A stretch of 64,000 bases of DNA from Tatlockia sp. (lineage in GTDB: Bacteria > Pseudomonadota > Gammaproteobacteria > Legionellales > Legionellaceae), in NCBI GenBank assembly GCA_013697725.1, contig JACCWI010000055.1, forward strand, positions 62,001-126,000. Direction: 5' to 3'. Made by a program: the position numbers and the translations under genes. How positions within the stretch are numbered: the stretch's first letter is position 1; each line of letters starts with the position of its first letter. This document shows positions 1 through 9,571 of this stretch, piece after piece. The notes under the pieces are model-generated. The model was not told the origin of the DNA, searched no databases, and was given only the letters and a program-made list of their open reading frames with translations.

Positions 1-146
1 TTTCCGGGAACCAACAAAAATTTACTTTATCTAATGATGATGATATCCCGGTCTGGCGCGATGAGGGACGCTGGTTTCTAATACCAGCGCTAGCTTTGTT
101 ATTGCCAATTTTTCGTCGCGGATGGCTACAAAGGATAGGAACATGA
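1..146 (+). CDS. BatB-like VWA membrane protein, C-terminal end only
   Basis: Reading from base 3, the frame gives about 47 residues and stops at TGA 144-146. The tail holds a hydrophobic helix (FLIPALALLLPIFRRGWL) followed by basic residues, as at the C-terminus of Bat-type von Willebrand factor A membrane proteins. The stop overlaps the start of the next gene as ATGA (143-146), so the two are translationally coupled. The identity rests mainly on the BatC-like and BatD-like genes that follow. The VWA domain itself lies outside the window, so this is an inference from context. Confidence 0.6.
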   Translation, partial: SGNQQKFTLSNDDDIPVWRDEGRWFLIPALALLLPIFRRGWLQRIGT

Positions 147-1084
147 GAGTTTGGGCTTTATTAGCATTAATTTTTATTTCTAATAGCTATGCATCACCTT
201 GGTCTGAGCTGTGGCTAACTAAAGACCAGCTAGGACAAAGCCTAATGAAAAAAGGCCAGTTTAAACAGGCAGAAGCTACCTTTAAAAAGCCCGACTGGCG
301 AGCTGCGGCAACCTATCGCGCAGGTGACTATAATAAAGCCGCAGGACAATTTAAGGCTCTGCAAAATGAATCAGGTTTTTATAATAGCGGTAATGCCTTA
401 GCTCATTTAGGGCAGTATGAGCAGGCCATTCAAGCCTATGATCAAGCGCTAGCATTGAATCCAAAAAATAAAGATGCTTTATTCAACCGTAAGCTGTTAG
501 CTGATTTTTTAAAGCAAAATAAAGATAAGCAAAAGCAACAAGACAAGAACCAGCAAAATAAAGATCAGGAAAAGCAAAATCGACAAGAGAAGCAAGATCA
601 ACAGAACAAAAATCAACAAAATAAAGATCAGCAGGATCAAAATCAACAGGACAAGAACCAACAAAATAAAGATCAACAGGGTCAAGATCAACAGAACAAG
701 AATCAACAAAATAAAGATCAGCAGGATCAAAATCAACAGGACAAGAATCAACAAAATAAAGATCAGCAGAAGCAAGATCAACAGGACAAAAATCAACAAA
801 ATAAAGATCAGCAGAGGCAAAATCAACAAGACAAGAATCAACAAAATAAAGATCAATCAGAGCAAAATCAGCCACCAAAAAAGCAACCAAGCCCTCTAAA
901 ACCTCAAGAAAAAGAAAATCAAGGCTCCTCTCAACCTGCGAATAAAATACCAACGCCGGAGGAGCAGGAAAAACAGCTAGCTAAAAAACAGTGGCTGAGG
1001 TTAATACCCGATGATCCCGCCGGTCTCATGCGAGAAAAATTTTTACGTGATCATCTGCGAAGAGAAGAAGGATGGTATCAATGA
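143..1084 (+). CDS. BatC-like TPR protein with a long Q/N/D/K repeat tail
   Basis: This 313-residue protein has a signal peptide (MRVWALLALIFISNSYA). A TPR follows near residues 80-125 (NSGNALAHLGQYEQAIQAYD), then a very polar tail of Gln, Asn, Asp and Lys. From base 605 the tail is built of 15-residue units encoded by a 45-base tandem repeat, about six copies. I chose the ATG at 143, not the in-frame ATG at 122. It overlaps the upstream stop as ATGA, has AAGGATAGGA just upstream, and starts cleanly with the signal peptide. The end overlaps the BatD-like start. In Bat operons this TPR partner is thought to act in the periplasm with the VWA proteins. Family assignment is from architecture and neighbours; the tail is unlikely to fold. 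Confidence 0.72.
   Translation: MRVWALLALIFISNSYASPWSELWLTKDQLGQSLMKKGQFKQAEATFKKPDWRAAATYRAGDYNKAAGQFKALQNESGFYNSGNALAHLGQYEQAIQAYDQALALNPKNKDALFNRKLLADFLKQNKDKQKQQDKNQQNKDQEKQNRQEKQDQQNKNQQNKDQQDQNQQDKNQQNKDQQGQDQQNKNQQNKDQQDQNQQDKNQQNKDQQKQDQQDKNQQNKDQQRQNQQDKNQQNKDQSEQNQPPKKQPSPLKPQEKENQGSSQPANKIPTPEEQEKQLAKKQWLRLIPDDPAGLMREKFLRDHLRREEGWYQ
605..874 (+). repeat. 45-bp tandem repeat inside the batC-like gene, about 6 units
   Basis: In-frame units of 45 bases start at 605, 650, 695, 740, 785 and 830; the last decays near 860. Each encodes 15 residues of the form (D/N)KNQQNKDQQ-x-Q-(D/N)-QQ. A more divergent related unit lies at 542-586. Units differ mainly at the eleventh codon. Because the period is a multiple of three, unit gain or loss would keep the reading frame. 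Confidence 0.85.
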
Positions 1085-2769
1085 ATTTAAATAAATTTTT
1101 ATTGGTTTTAATGTTATTTTGTTTCTCAAATCTCGCCGGGGCAACCTTAAGCCTCCATTTAGATAGAACTAAGGTTGAATTAGGCCAGCCCTTTACCCTA
1201 ACGCTAAAAATAGAGGGCGCACAAATCAATGCAATGCCAGATTTTATGCCCCTAGATCAAGATTTTATGATTGAAGGAACACAATCTTCGGTCAATTACT
1301 CGGTTATTAACGGCAGGGTAAAATCTGTCAGTGAGTGGACCTTGTTATTATCAGCTAAGCGTGAAGGCAGTTTATCTATACCGGCCCTACAGGTAGGCAA
1401 TGAAAAAACAGTGGCTACAACTATCGACGTCGGGGATGTGAATGCTAATACCACAGCAACTCAGCAGCCGACAAAGCCAGATACAGGCCAAACACAACCG
1501 CAAGATTTAATGCTATTGACAGAAGTTAGTGTGCAGGATCCCTATGTTAATCAACAAATTATCTACACGGTAAAATTATATAATTCGACTAGATTACTTG
1601 ATGCTAATTACCAACCGCCTCTTGTCGAAGATGCTCTTTTCATCCCTATGGGCAATGGCCGACGCTATCAAACGAGTGAAAATGGACGGATTTATGCGGT
1701 GGAGGAGCAACAATTTGCGGTCTTCCCGCAAAAAACGGGTTATCTAAAAATTAACCCCCCCTCCTTTGATGCCTTAATCTATGATCTTAAGCCTAAACGA
1801 ATTTCAGTAAAGGCTAAGCCCACGACCTTGAATGTCAAAGCTATTCCCTCAGAATTCAAAAGTAAAAATTGGCTTCCAGCCAAACAGCTTCTGCTTAGCC
1901 AAGGTTACGATAAAGGCGCCACTACCTTAGCCGAAGGTTCTACCTTGGTTAGAACAATTGTTTTGCAAGCGGTAACTTTACCTTCACAATTGTTACCCCC
2001 TCTCGATTTAGGTAGCTCCGATCAATTTAGTGTCTACCCTGACAAGCCTTTGGAATCCAACCAATTTAAACAAGGCGATTTGATTGGACGCTCAACCATA
2101 AAGCTGACTTATTTACTGAATAAAGCTGGTAAAGTTACTATACCTCCTGTGAATTTACCTTGGTTTAATACGGTTACAGGAAGGGAAGAGCTGAGTTCTT
2201 TGCCGGGGTTAACCCTGGAAGTGGTGCCGTCAAACGCAAGTTCTGCCAAGACTGCCAAACCTGTGTCAACACCTATAGCGGTTCCTAAGCTAATTCCTAA
2301 GGCCATCGAACCGCCCTTAGTAAAGCCTGTAGCACAAGCACAATCCAACCTGGCCTGGTGGCTTGCGCTTATCTTTGGATTAGCCTGGTTGATGACGCTA
2401 GGCGCTTGGGGGTTGCAACGAAGAAAAAAACGAGGCTTTCAGGGCCAAAGTAAAAGTGAAATTATGAACGAATTACAGCACGCTTGTATGCATAATGATA
2501 GTGAAAAAAGCAGAGATGCGTTGATCAAATGGGGACAGCTCTACTGGCCTAATGCACAGATATTAAATTTACAGGATTTGGAGCAATTAATTCCGGAATC
2601 TGAATTGAAAGAGCAACTTCATCATTTAGCATCATTTTTATATCAAAGTTCAACAGTTGATAAGATCTGGAAAGGTAATAAACTTTGGCAAGCTATTTTG
2701 AATTTTAATCCAACATCTACCTCTAAAGTCGTCAAACCAAATCCCTTGCCACCTATCAACAGGCTTTAA
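1081..2769 (+). CDS. batD: BatD-like oxygen-tolerance protein
   Basis: The protein has 562 residues from the ATG at 1081. It has a signal peptide (MNLNKFLLVLMLFCFSNLAGA), a long periplasmic part of beta-rich repeats, and one membrane helix near residues 422-443 (WWLALIFGLAWLMTLGAWGL). A cytoplasmic tail of about 110 residues follows. This layout is that of BatD/DUF11-like Bat operon proteins. An in-frame ATG at 1072 exists, but 1081 makes an ATGA overlap with the previous stop and has AGAAGAAGGA at good distance. The third gene of the bat block is 2 bases before the amidase, so all are probably one transcript. Bat proteins are linked to oxidative-stress tolerance; the molecular role is not settled. 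Confidence 0.75.
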   Translation: MNLNKFLLVLMLFCFSNLAGATLSLHLDRTKVELGQPFTLTLKIEGAQINAMPDFMPLDQDFMIEGTQSSVNYSVINGRVKSVSEWTLLLSAKREGSLSIPALQVGNEKTVATTIDVGDVNANTTATQQPTKPDTGQTQPQDLMLLTEVSVQDPYVNQQIIYTVKLYNSTRLLDANYQPPLVEDALFIPMGNGRRYQTSENGRIYAVEEQQFAVFPQKTGYLKINPPSFDALIYDLKPKRISVKAKPTTLNVKAIPSEFKSKNWLPAKQLLLSQGYDKGATTLAEGSTLVRTIVLQAVTLPSQLLPPLDLGSSDQFSVYPDKPLESNQFKQGDLIGRSTIKLTYLLNKAGKVTIPPVNLPWFNTVTGREELSSLPGLTLEVVPSNASSAKTAKPVSTPIAVPKLIPKAIEPPLVKPVAQAQSNLAWWLALIFGLAWLMTLGAWGLQRRKKRGFQGQSKSEIMNELQHACMHNDSEKSRDALIKWGQLYWPNAQILNLQDLEQLIPESELKEQLHHLASFLYQSSTVDKIWKGNKLWQAILNFNPTSTSKVVKPNPLPPINRL

Positions 2770-2771
2770 TC

Positions 2772-4181
2772 ATGCAACTCAAGGAATATTGCCACCTCGA
2801 TGCCCATGAATTGGCAAGCCTCATCAAAAACAAAGATCTCAATCCACAAGAGGTTTTAAATTGTGCTCTGGAACGTATGCATGAAGTCAATCCTCTGATT
2901 AATGCTGTAACCAGAGATTGTTCTGACTGGGCCCGTGAGCAACTTAAATTAATGACAGGCAAAGAACCCTTTTATGGCGTGCCTATTCTAGTGAAGGATT
3001 TAGGATTTACTTTGTCCGGGATTCCTCATACTGCAGGTTCTCGTTTTTTCTCAACAACCATTTCTCCTTTGACTAGTGATTTCATTCTGCGCTTATTAGC
3101 TTTAGGCATGATCCCTTTCGCTCAAACTAATGTGCCAGAATTAGGTTTGTCTTTTGTTACTGAATCACAGCTTTTTGGTCCTTGCCGCAATCCTTACGAT
3201 CTGACTCGGACAGCCGGTGGCTCATCGGGCGGCTCAGCGGCCGCTGTGGCTGCGGGCATAGCACCTCTTGCTACGGCAAGTGATGGTGGTGGTTCAATTC
3301 GCATTCCTGCTGCCTGTTGTGGACTATTTGGCTTTAAACCAACGCCTGGTTTAGCTCCCACTGGCCCCTATGTTGCTGAGTCCTGGTCTGGCCTTGCTAG
3401 CTCTTATTTATTAAGTCGCAGTGTTCGCGATTCTGCGTCGTTATTTGAACCTTTAACTAGCACAATTCTAAATTCATCAACGAGCATGGAAACTCGCTTT
3501 GAAAAAGACCAAAGGCCTTTAACTCTAGCTATTATTGAAGACGCCTTTCCGAAAGTGTCAATTGAAAAACCGTGCTTTACTGCATTAGCCGAAGCTGAAC
3601 GAATATTAAAATCCATGGGACATCAAATTATCCGGCTCCCGTTTTCTCTAGATTTAGACGCGATAAGCGAAGTTGTCATCACTTTAATTGCTGCCAACAC
3701 CTGGGCTGAGATTGAAAGCCAGCAATTATTTTTAAATCGTGAAGTCGATAAAAATGAGCTTGAACCTATCAGTTGGGATTTTATGATGCTTGGTAAAGCA
3801 GTGTCTGCTTCACAATTAATTAGGGCTAGAAATCATTTGTATCAGCTAATGCGACCTTTGCACGAATTATTTAATCAAGTGGATATGATTTTAACACCAG
3901 CCCTGGCTAAATTGCCGTTAGTTATTGGCAGTCTGCCGACTACTCTTGATTTTATGCAATATCAACAGAAAAATATTGAGTTCTCGCCCTTTACTGCAAT
4001 TTTTAATCAAGCTGGTTTGCCTGCTATGACTATGCCTGTTATGCGTGAGTGTAAATTACCCGTAGCTGTACAATTTGCAGCTGCCAAAAACCAGGATAGA
4101 TTGCTACTTGGCCTTGCTTTGCAATTGCAAAAAGAGTTTGCAGACTTTAGTAAGCCCATTCTCAATGTTCTCCCTATTTAA
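2772..4181 (+). CDS. amidase-signature family hydrolase
   Basis: This 469-residue enzyme carries the amidase signature. The Lys-cisSer-Ser triad can be read as K75 (VPILVKDLG), S151 ([12 protein letters not shown]) and S175 ([10 protein letters not shown]). No signal peptide is present, so it should be cytosolic. The family hydrolyses carboxamides; substrate specificity cannot be read from the sequence. It is not evidently GatA, because the gatB and gatC partners are absent. It lies 2 bases after the batD-like stop and is probably cotranscribed with it. All three catalytic residues are intact and length is normal for the family. Confidence 0.85.
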   Translation: MQLKEYCHLDAHELASLIKNKDLNPQEVLNCALERMHEVNPLINAVTRDCSDWAREQLKLMTGKEPFYGVPILVKDLGFTLSGIPHTAGSRFFSTTISPLTSDFILRLLALGMIPFAQTNVPELGLSFVTESQLFGPCRNPYDLTRTAGGSSGGSAAAVAAGIAPLATASDGGGSIRIPAACCGLFGFKPTPGLAPTGPYVAESWSGLASSYLLSRSVRDSASLFEPLTSTILNSSTSMETRFEKDQRPLTLAIIEDAFPKVSIEKPCFTALAEAERILKSMGHQIIRLPFSLDLDAISEVVITLIAANTWAEIESQQLFLNREVDKNELEPISWDFMMLGKAVSASQLIRARNHLYQLMRPLHELFNQVDMILTPALAKLPLVIGSLPTTLDFMQYQQKNIEFSPFTAIFNQAGLPAMTMPVMRECKLPVAVQFAAAKNQDRLLLGLALQLQKEFADFSKPILNVLPI

Positions 4182-4397
4182 GCTCCACTTGTCAAAAGGT
4201 TTACAAGCAGAATAAGTCCTTTCTGTCTAAGCTCTTGCAAAAGGTAGGCGTTTGGCGCTATCCAATAAATTCATCACCTCTTACTCTCAATTACAGGGCA
4301 TTCATAAATAAAAAGCTTGAGTCTTTCTGACTTTTAATTGCTAAACCAGCTAACTTCCTCTAATGTAGAAGAATTGAATTTAATGGAAAAGTGGATT

Positions 4398-5357
4398 ATG
4401 CTGCGGCGGTATTTCCCTCTAATGATTAGCTTATTATTGCTAGCAGGATGTGTTCGTCATCCTCATCAAACACCTCTTTCTTCTCCCTTAACAGCGGTAA
4501 AATCCAAGGTTGAGACCAGAGCTATGTCGACTTTTAATCGAGTGGATGTGCAAGGTGCAATCAATGTAAATCTCCGTAGCGGTTATAAACGTCCTGCCGT
4601 AATATTGCGTGGTGACCCGCGTGATTTAATGGAAATTATAACTGAGATCAAAAATGATACCTTATTGATAACAGTTAAAAAGGGCGCTCCGAAATTTGGC
4701 TCAATTGCAGCGGAGATTCACAGTCCTTATCTAAACTCCTTGGCTTACAAAGGCATGGGTACCGTAGTTGGTAATAATTTGCATTCTAGTCTTTTGGATC
4801 TCAACATCGACAATGCCGGTCAGACTACTTTAGGTGGTTCAATCGTAGTCCGGAAACTTGATGCACGCGGTGGCGGTTCAATAATAATCAAAGGCGCTTC
4901 CAGTCGCCATTTGCAACTTGAAATTAGTGATAATACCAAAGTCTTAATGGCCGGCGTGATGAATGTTAATAAATTAAAGCTCAAAGGTGATGGCTGGCTC
5001 ACTATGTATTGGGTGAAATCTCCGATGCTAACCATTTGTGCCAAAGGCGTGAGCACCATCCAACTCGCAGGTGTAGTGAATAAGCTTGAGCTTGAATTAA
5101 GAGGATCTGCACGGTTTAAGGGGCGCTATTTAAGAGTTAAAAATGCTTTCGTGAAAACCCATGATAAAGCAATCGCGGAAATTTCTGCCTTAAAACATCA
5201 ACATGCCCTTGCAACCGACGCTAGTGATATCTACTTTTACACCATTCCCCAAACTAAAACAGATTTCATGGCTTACCAAGGCTCTATTTTGGATATGCGG
5301 GATTTAAGTTTGCCTGATCTACAAAACTACGATCGTTACAACAAAGATATGCCCTGA
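4398..5357 (+). CDS. putative lipoprotein with DUF2807-type beta-helical repeats
   Basis: From the ATG at 4398 the protein begins MLRRYFPLMISLLLLAGC, a lipoprotein signal with lipobox LLAG-C and acylated Cys18. The in-frame ATG at 4383 is equally possible and would add five residues; a TTG at 4338 is unlikely. The rest is a repetitive beta-rich domain. Its start (STFNRVDVQGAINVNL) matches the head of DUF2807/auto-transporter-adhesin-like head domains found on surface proteins. Function is unknown; location at the outer or inner membrane is inferred from the lipobox. It ends directly against the convergent hydrolase gene with no spacer. Confidence 0.7.
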   Translation: MLRRYFPLMISLLLLAGCVRHPHQTPLSSPLTAVKSKVETRAMSTFNRVDVQGAINVNLRSGYKRPAVILRGDPRDLMEIITEIKNDTLLITVKKGAPKFGSIAAEIHSPYLNSLAYKGMGTVVGNNLHSSLLDLNIDNAGQTTLGGSIVVRKLDARGGGSIIIKGASSRHLQLEISDNTKVLMAGVMNVNKLKLKGDGWLTMYWVKSPMLTICAKGVSTIQLAGVVNKLELELRGSARFKGRYLRVKNAFVKTHDKAIAEISALKHQHALATDASDIYFYTIPQTKTDFMAYQGSILDMRDLSLPDLQNYDRYNKDMP

Positions 5358-6167
5358 TTAAATTTCTAGGGAATTGATTAGGCTATTTTGTTCAATCGTT
5401 TGCAAGATAATGGCGATATCGCCATCCAAAGGCAGAACATGAGCTGAGTTTGCTAACCAGTGAATATTAATATTGGCTACACCACTGAAGCGTTCAGCCA
5501 CACGTTGGGATGCCACTACCTCATCATAACGCCCTAAAAATAAATCAGTAGGGCAAGTCGGTGCCGTAAATTGAAATTCATGAATTAAGGTCAGGACTTC
5601 AATAATGCTCGTTAAAGGCAGTTGTCGATAGGCAATTTCATAATTGTTGGCAGTATATAGATTACCTGCGGCTGCGCGGATTTTGCGAAAGCCAAGCCAA
5701 TTGAGAGTTTTAGCCAGTCGAATTGAATGTTTAAGCGATACAAATAGATCCAAAGCAGGCGCTAATAAATAAAGATGAGAAAGGCGATAATGTTTGCTTA
5801 GATGGGTGGCAAGAAGACCACCTAATGAAAGCCCCATGACGTCAACTTGCTCAAACCTTTTTGCCAAAGCTTCATAGATTTGTTCAACCTGAGCAAGCCA
5901 TTCGCCCCCTTTAGCTTTGGCAAAGGCATCAATATTCTCAGCATGACCTGCCAAAACCGGACAGAAAACTGCATCGTAACAGTTAGTAAGAAGTGGTTCT
6001 AACAAACGATAAACTGCAGGAGTCGAGGAAAATCCATGGATTAAAAACAAGGCGCGTTGTGCTTTCACTCCCGTTTTTTCGATGGGTGCAATTAAAGAAA
6101 AATCCTGGTCATTTAACACAGAAATCTGTTCGCCGCGCCGCATACAACGAAATGAATCAATATTCAT
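5358..6167 (-). CDS. alpha/beta-hydrolase, carboxylesterase/lipase-like
   Basis: The 269-residue protein has the alpha/beta-hydrolase pattern: an oxyanion motif HGFS (residues 44-47), nucleophile elbow GLSLGG with S114, acid D215 (LGRYDEVV) and base H243 (SAHVLPLD). It resembles monoacylglycerol lipase or thermostable carboxylesterase types; the substrate is unknown. The start at 6167 was chosen because AAAGGGA sits 6 bases upstream. A longer frame reaching 6224 would add 19 residues without a better ribosome site. No signal peptide is visible from this start. Confidence 0.78.
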   Translation of the reverse strand: MNIDSFRCMRRGEQISVLNDQDFSLIAPIEKTGVKAQRALFLIHGFSSTPAVYRLLEPLLTNCYDAVFCPVLAGHAENIDAFAKAKGGEWLAQVEQIYEALAKRFEQVDVMGLSLGGLLATHLSKHYRLSHLYLLAPALDLFVSLKHSIRLAKTLNWLGFRKIRAAAGNLYTANNYEIAYRQLPLTSIIEVLTLIHEFQFTAPTCPTDLFLGRYDEVVASQRVAERFSGVANINIHWLANSAHVLPLDGDIAIILQTIEQNSLINSLEI

Positions 6168-6315
6168 TGAATTCCCTTTGCTCAAAAATTTTGCAAAAAA
6201 ATTGTAAATAAGTGCATAAACCAAGTCTTAGCTAGTCGAATTTGCTATTATTGAGAATACAACAAGCTGGGCTTAAAACACCAGAATTTAGTTTTTGAGG
6301 TTAGGAGACATTTCC

Positions 6316-7008
6316 ATGGCAGATGAAGAAAATTTAAATAAGCCTAAGTTAGATACTAGCACAAATCCAGACAGTCAATGGTCTGACAAGGCTTGGAATG
6401 CTTATGATGCAGTAAAAACTGCGGGTTCTAAAATTTTAGATAAAATAACTCCGGACTCTCCAGCCCTCCCTCCTACTCTGTCGCCCAAAAAAGATCCCAA
6501 AGAAGACAATGCGGCTGAGAGTGATTACAAAATGTTAGATACAGCTTGGTCCGCTTGGGAAAATAATTATCAAATGCATAAAAATATCAAGAATATGATT
6601 AAAGAAGCGTATAACTCTCAATCGAAAAAGCCTAAAGAAGATGATGCGACTCAACAGAATGATGAGTCTAAAGAGCAGGATGAAGTTAAAGAGCAAACTA
6701 GTGATACAAGCTCAGCTACAACTAAGAGTGAAAGCGAAAGTGAGACTGAGACTGACACTAAAACTGAAAGTAAAAATTTGGAAAGTGAGCAAGCGTCAGG
6801 GTCATCACCTCCCCAATTATCAGGAATGAGCCCCGGGAGTTCAAGCGTTAACCCAAACCAGCAATCTTCAACTGAGGCAGCAAACAACTCTGAATATTCC
6901 AGCGCAATAGAGCCAGTCAATGCAAGTGCGGGTTCTGGAGGCTCTGGTATGAATGCTAATGAAGCAGTAGAAATGGTGGAAGCAGATCCTGCACTTCTCT
7001 TATTATAG
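6316..7008 (+). CDS. acidic low-complexity protein, unknown; possible secreted effector
   Basis: I do not recognise this 230-residue protein. It starts at ATG 6316 with AGGAG 8 bases upstream. It contains two similar segments around WSDKAWNAYDAVKTA (about 25-40) and MLDTAWSAWENNYQMHKN (about 72-90). A Ser/Glu/Thr/Lys-rich middle follows, then a Ser/Gly-rich part. There is no signal peptide or membrane helix. The C-terminus, NEAVEMVEADPALLLL, combines spaced glutamates with a hydrophobic end, loosely resembling Dot/Icm substrate signals. That reading is an inference and weak. Confidence 0.55.
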   Translation: MADEENLNKPKLDTSTNPDSQWSDKAWNAYDAVKTAGSKILDKITPDSPALPPTLSPKKDPKEDNAAESDYKMLDTAWSAWENNYQMHKNIKNMIKEAYNSQSKKPKEDDATQQNDESKEQDEVKEQTSDTSSATTKSESESETETDTKTESKNLESEQASGSSPPQLSGMSPGSSSVNPNQQSSTEAANNSEYSSAIEPVNASAGSGGSGMNANEAVEMVEADPALLLL

Positions 7009-7010
7009 GT

Positions 7011-7029
7011 CTACCCCCGCAGGGGGCAG
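7011..7029. terminator. short GC hairpin between convergent genes
   Basis: Five C at 7014-7018 pair with five G at 7022-7026 around a GCA loop, with partial pairing outside (CTA/CAG). It fills the 22-base gap between two convergent stops. No good T-run follows on either strand, so terminator function is only suggested. Confidence 0.4.
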
Positions 7030-7030
7030 A

Positions 7031-8044
7031 TTAAGATTCCATCATTTTATGCGGTAGACTCTCTAAACGTCCTGCAGGCGTAATAGTTACAAAATTGAGT
7101 TTTCGCTGTAACTCCCGAATCGTATCTGAACCTGCATAGGTCAGTCCTGAACGAAGACCGCCAACGATATCAGCAATAATGGCTTCCTGATTTTCACGAT
7201 AAGGTACATCAACCGAAACGCCTTCTGCAGTTTTCCATTCATGCATTTGACCTAAAAAATCTTCCTGAGCTTCTCGTGAGGCCATACCTCGGTAGCGTTT
7301 TATTTGCTTGCCCTCGGCATTAGTAATTGCTTTACCTGGTGTTGGCTCCGTACCTGCAAGCATGCCGCCGATCATGACAAAATCAGCGCCAAAGGCTAGA
7401 GCTTTCACAATATCACCAGAGCTACGAATTCCACCATCCGCAACAATTGAGCGATCAGCGCGGGCGCAATCTTGAATGCAAGTGAGCATGGGAATGCCAA
7501 AACCAGTTTTAATTCGGGTACTGCAAACTGAACCTCCACCGATGCCTGCTTTAATAATATCTGCGCCACAGGAAGCAAGATAATCTGCGCCGGCATAAGT
7601 GGCAACATTACCTGCCATGATACAGCGGTCGCCTAACAAGCTTCTTAAGTTTTTTAAGGTTTTACCCACATATTTGGCGTGAGCATGCGCCACGTCTACA
7701 CAAAAAAACTCAGCGCCAGCATCACGTAAGGCTTCTGCTCGTTCTAATTCGCTATCGGTACAACCGACAGAAACAAAGACCTGACCCTTACAGCGTTTAA
7801 ATTCCTTAATATTATCCGCAATAGATAAAAAACGATGTAAAGCACCTATTCCACCTTTAGATTGCATGAAATTTGCCATGGTAGATTCGGTGATGGTATC
7901 CATGTTAGAGCTTATAATCGGCAGGTCCAGATGTAATTTGCCTAATTTATCACTCATATCAATTTCAACCACTCGCCTTGACTCATGATGGTTATAAGCA
8001 GGGATCAACAGGACATCATCAAAGGTAATGGCAGGATTGCTCAT
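7031..8044 (-). CDS. guaC: GMP reductase
   Basis: This 337-residue protein has the IMPDH/GMPR barrel: SSNMDTITE near residue 45, the flexible catalytic loop [11 protein letters not shown] with Cys174, and the phosphate site [12 protein letters not shown] near 201-212. It has no CBS domains, and its length fits GMP reductase, not IMP dehydrogenase (about 490). GuaC converts GMP to IMP with NADPH, releasing ammonia, in purine salvage. The start has only a modest ribosome site (AAGAGATAAGA). It lies 68 bases downstream of the PhoH-like gene on the same strand and may share its transcript. Confidence 0.85.
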   Translation of the reverse strand: MSNPAITFDDVLLIPAYNHHESRRVVEIDMSDKLGKLHLDLPIISSNMDTITESTMANFMQSKGGIGALHRFLSIADNIKEFKRCKGQVFVSVGCTDSELERAEALRDAGAEFFCVDVAHAHAKYVGKTLKNLRSLLGDRCIMAGNVATYAGADYLASCGADIIKAGIGGGSVCSTRIKTGFGIPMLTCIQDCARADRSIVADGGIRSSGDIVKALAFGADFVMIGGMLAGTEPTPGKAITNAEGKQIKRYRGMASREAQEDFLGQMHEWKTAEGVSVDVPYRENQEAIIADIVGGLRSGLTYAGSDTIRELQRKLNFVTITPAGRLESLPHKMMES

Positions 8045-8112
8045 TTCTTATCTCTCAAAAAGATCTTGGGCAAGCATTATACTGCTTATGCTTGAAACTT
8101 CTACTCTTTAGG

Positions 8113-9510
8113 CTATAAATGTTCTGCGGCATAGTACGCAAGTCGCGAACGTTCACCGCGTGTGAGCGTCATGTGGGCACTGTGTTGCCAATGTTTGAAA
8201 CGATCAACGGCGAAGGTTAAACCCGAAGTTGTCTCGGTTAAATAGGGCGTATCAATTTGTTTAATATCACCGAGGCAGATAATTTTTGAGCCAGGTCCTG
8301 CACGAGTTACCAACGTTTTAATTTGTTTTGAAGTAAGATTTTGCGCCTCATCAATAATTATAAAACGGTTTAAAAAAGTACGGCCGCGCATGAAATTTAA
8401 TGAACGGATTTTAATTTTATTTTGAAGAAGATCTTGGGTAGCAGCACGACCAAAACTACCGCCTTCCTGAGCACCATGCAGGACCTCAAGGTTATCCATC
8501 AACGCGCCCATCCAGGGAGTCATTTTTTCTTCCTCAGTTCCGGGTAGAAAACCGATGTCTTCACCGACCGGAATGGTTACACGGGTCATAATAATTTCAG
8601 AATACAGTTTGTGATCGAGAACCTGAGTTAATCCGGCTGCAATAGTTAATAAAGTTTTTCCTGTTCCTGCTGAACCCTGCAAAGTGACAAAATCAATATC
8701 CGGGTCAAGCAGCAAATTTAAAGCAAAATTTTGTTCACGATTACGCGCGTTAATTGACCAAACCGAATGTTTTGCTTGATAGAAATCTCGAGCAAGTTGG
8801 ACCACGGCGCTCCCTTCGGTTAGCTCTTTCACAATGGCCTGAAATTCATTGTCCTGAGTACTAATGCAATCGTTGAAATTCCAATGACTTACCAAAGGAC
8901 CACTAATGCGATAATAGGTTCTGCCATTTTCTTTCCAGGCTTCAATGTCTTTGGCGTGAGTGTCCCAAAAGTCATTTTCTATCACATGCAAACCGCTGTG
9001 GAGAAGATCAACATCATCCAGCACTTTGTCATTGTAATAATCCTCTGCAGGAATCCCGAGAATTCCAGCTTTAATGCGCAAATTAATATCTTTCGAAATA
9101 ATAATTACTTGTCGGTCTGGGTATTTTTTTTGTAACCCTAAAGCAGTTGCTAACAAAGTGTTGTCAGCTTTATGTCCGGGCAAGGAAATGGGGCGAAGTG
9201 GTTCAAAATCATCGGTTTGAAAAAACAAGGAGCCACTGCTTTTTCCTTCGGATTGATAACTGGGGATACGCAAACCCGCAACAATTTCTTGATGGCTGGC
9301 ATTCGCCATCAGTCCCACTAACATGCGGTTCGTTTGCCGCACGTTTCGTGCTACTTCAGAAATCCCGGTTTTATGGCTATCAAGTTCCTCAAGAACAACC
9401 ATGGGTAAATAAATATCATGTTCTTCAAAGCGATAAATGGCTGAAGGATCATGCATCAGAATGTTTGTATCTAGCACAAATAATTTTACAGCTGTTTTTT
9501 CAGTATCCAT
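8113..9510 (-). CDS. PIN-domain plus PhoH-domain ATPase (YlaK type)
   Basis: The 465-residue protein begins with a PIN nuclease domain (VLDTNILMHD, Asp14; further acids around residues 100-145). It ends with a PhoH ATPase domain: Walker A GSAGTGKT at 279-286 and Walker B FIIIDEAQ at 383-390. Such fusions are proposed RNA helicase/ribonucleases of the PhoH2 type. Both motif sets are intact, so an active enzyme is expected. The ribosome site GAGGA is buried in one arm of an 8-bp hairpin 6 bases before the ATG (see separate entry). bcp lies 61 bases upstream on the same strand. Confidence 0.85.
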   Translation of the reverse strand: MDTEKTAVKLFVLDTNILMHDPSAIYRFEEHDIYLPMVVLEELDSHKTGISEVARNVRQTNRMLVGLMANASHQEIVAGLRIPSYQSEGKSSGSLFFQTDDFEPLRPISLPGHKADNTLLATALGLQKKYPDRQVIIISKDINLRIKAGILGIPAEDYYNDKVLDDVDLLHSGLHVIENDFWDTHAKDIEAWKENGRTYYRISGPLVSHWNFNDCISTQDNEFQAIVKELTEGSAVVQLARDFYQAKHSVWSINARNREQNFALNLLLDPDIDFVTLQGSAGTGKTLLTIAAGLTQVLDHKLYSEIIMTRVTIPVGEDIGFLPGTEEEKMTPWMGALMDNLEVLHGAQEGGSFGRAATQDLLQNKIKIRSLNFMRGRTFLNRFIIIDEAQNLTSKQIKTLVTRAGPGSKIICLGDIKQIDTPYLTETTSGLTFAVDRFKHWQHSAHMTLTRGERSRLAYYAAEHL

Positions 9511-9517
9511 TCTAAGT

Positions 9518-9545
9518 CCTCAGCAAAATTATCATTGTGCTGAGG
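9518..9545 (-). promoter_or_regulatory. hairpin that covers the ribosome site of the PhoH-like gene
   Basis: On the minus strand CCTCAGCA (9545-9538) pairs perfectly with TGCTGAGG (9525-9518) across a 12-base loop. The GAGG of the second arm is the best ribosome site for the ATG at 9510-9508. There is no following T-run, so translational gating is a better guess than a terminator. Confidence 0.5.
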
Positions 9546-9571
9546 GTTAGGAGTTCCGTCAAGTTTTGTAG

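Noticed and set aside
483-953. Long minus-strand frames across the batC-like repeat (also 509-856)
   Set aside because: They are the complement of a biased 45-base repeat; composition is unnatural for a protein and there is no ribosome site.
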